A DNA stretch of 5,017 nucleotides, from positions 11,481-16,497 of the forward strand of contig JAESSB010000017.1 of assembly GCA_016764335.1 (NCBI GenBank), written 5' to 3'. Both the position numbers and the translations under genes were made by a program. This stretch comes from Magnetovibrio sp. GTDB lineage: Bacteria > Pseudomonadota > Alphaproteobacteria > Rhodospirillales > Magnetovibrionaceae. How positions within the stretch are numbered: position 1 is the first letter of the stretch; every line of letters starts with the position of its first letter. Under the pieces are notes generated by a model that was not told where the DNA came from, did no database searches, and worked only from the letters and a program-made list of their open reading frames with translations. Shown piece after piece: positions 4,995 through 5,017 of the stretch.

Positions 4995-5017
4995 AGGAAG
5001 TCCTCTTTTGTGCAACA

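Noticed and set aside
1..5017. The window as a complete small circular plasmid
   Set aside because: There is no replication initiator, iteron set or relaxase, and no sequence overlap between the two ends.
1..5017. CRISPR array, tRNA, rRNA, insertion sequence or retron
   Set aside because: No spaced repeat series, tRNA-like fold, transposase or reverse transcriptase signature was seen on either strand.
4987..5017. AGGA/TCCT hairpin after fic as a terminator
   Set aside because: The stem is about four base pairs with a 2-base loop and the window ends too soon to judge a T tract.

Overview
The window looks like the accessory/transfer region of a proteobacterial plasmid or integrated mobile element that carries an IncP (RP4)-type relaxosome. 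Base composition is fairly A+T-rich, and the coding style would fit a low-GC alphaproteobacterium such as an acetic acid bacterium. That host guess is inference only. No rRNA, tRNA, replication initiator, relaxase or type IV secretion gene is present, so this is a fragment and not a self-sufficient plasmid.

Left region (about 1-1835, + strand): a compact operon. It holds a helix-turn-helix protein that appears to have lost the middle of its DNA-binding domain, then TraL (a ParA/MinD-like ATPase, 241 aa), a 61-aa charged helical protein, and a TraJ/MobC-type ribbon-helix-helix relaxosome protein. Spacings are short (16 bp, 16 bp, then an 8-bp overlap). In RP4, traJ is followed by the relaxase gene traI; here TraJ is followed only 9 bp later by the end of a convergent gene.

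Middle region (1845-3157): mostly leftward genes of uncertain function. These are an XRE/lambda-repressor-like small protein and a zinc-ribbon plus single-transmembrane protein. A rightward 31-codon mini-gene lies between them, flanked by two terminator-like hairpins. The 262-bp stretch 2896-3157 holds no whole gene. It does hold a 45-codon frame without a start that ends in an ATGA overlap with the zinc-ribbon gene, possibly a gene remnant.

Right region (3158-5017): a leftward TraK-like oriT-binding protein, then an A/T-rich stretch, then what reads as a complete IncP-type oriT. On the - strand the oriT has a 19-bp imperfect palindrome (TraJ-site-like), 8 bases, then ATGTCCTG|CCCCC, which matches the RP4 nick region closely in sequence and layout. 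Where RP4 would have traJ diverging from oriT, this element has a full-length class II Fic AMP-transferase gene (392 aa) with a self-inhibitory helix and a C-terminal winged helix.

Read together: TraK and TraJ would load onto oriT, TraL would support transfer, and a relaxase from elsewhere would nick. The Fic protein looks like cargo that entered between oriT and traJ, or was placed there by rearrangement, and that separated the two halves of the relaxosome operon pair. The best observations are the oriT itself, its split context, the internally deleted HTH gene and the Fic cargo.
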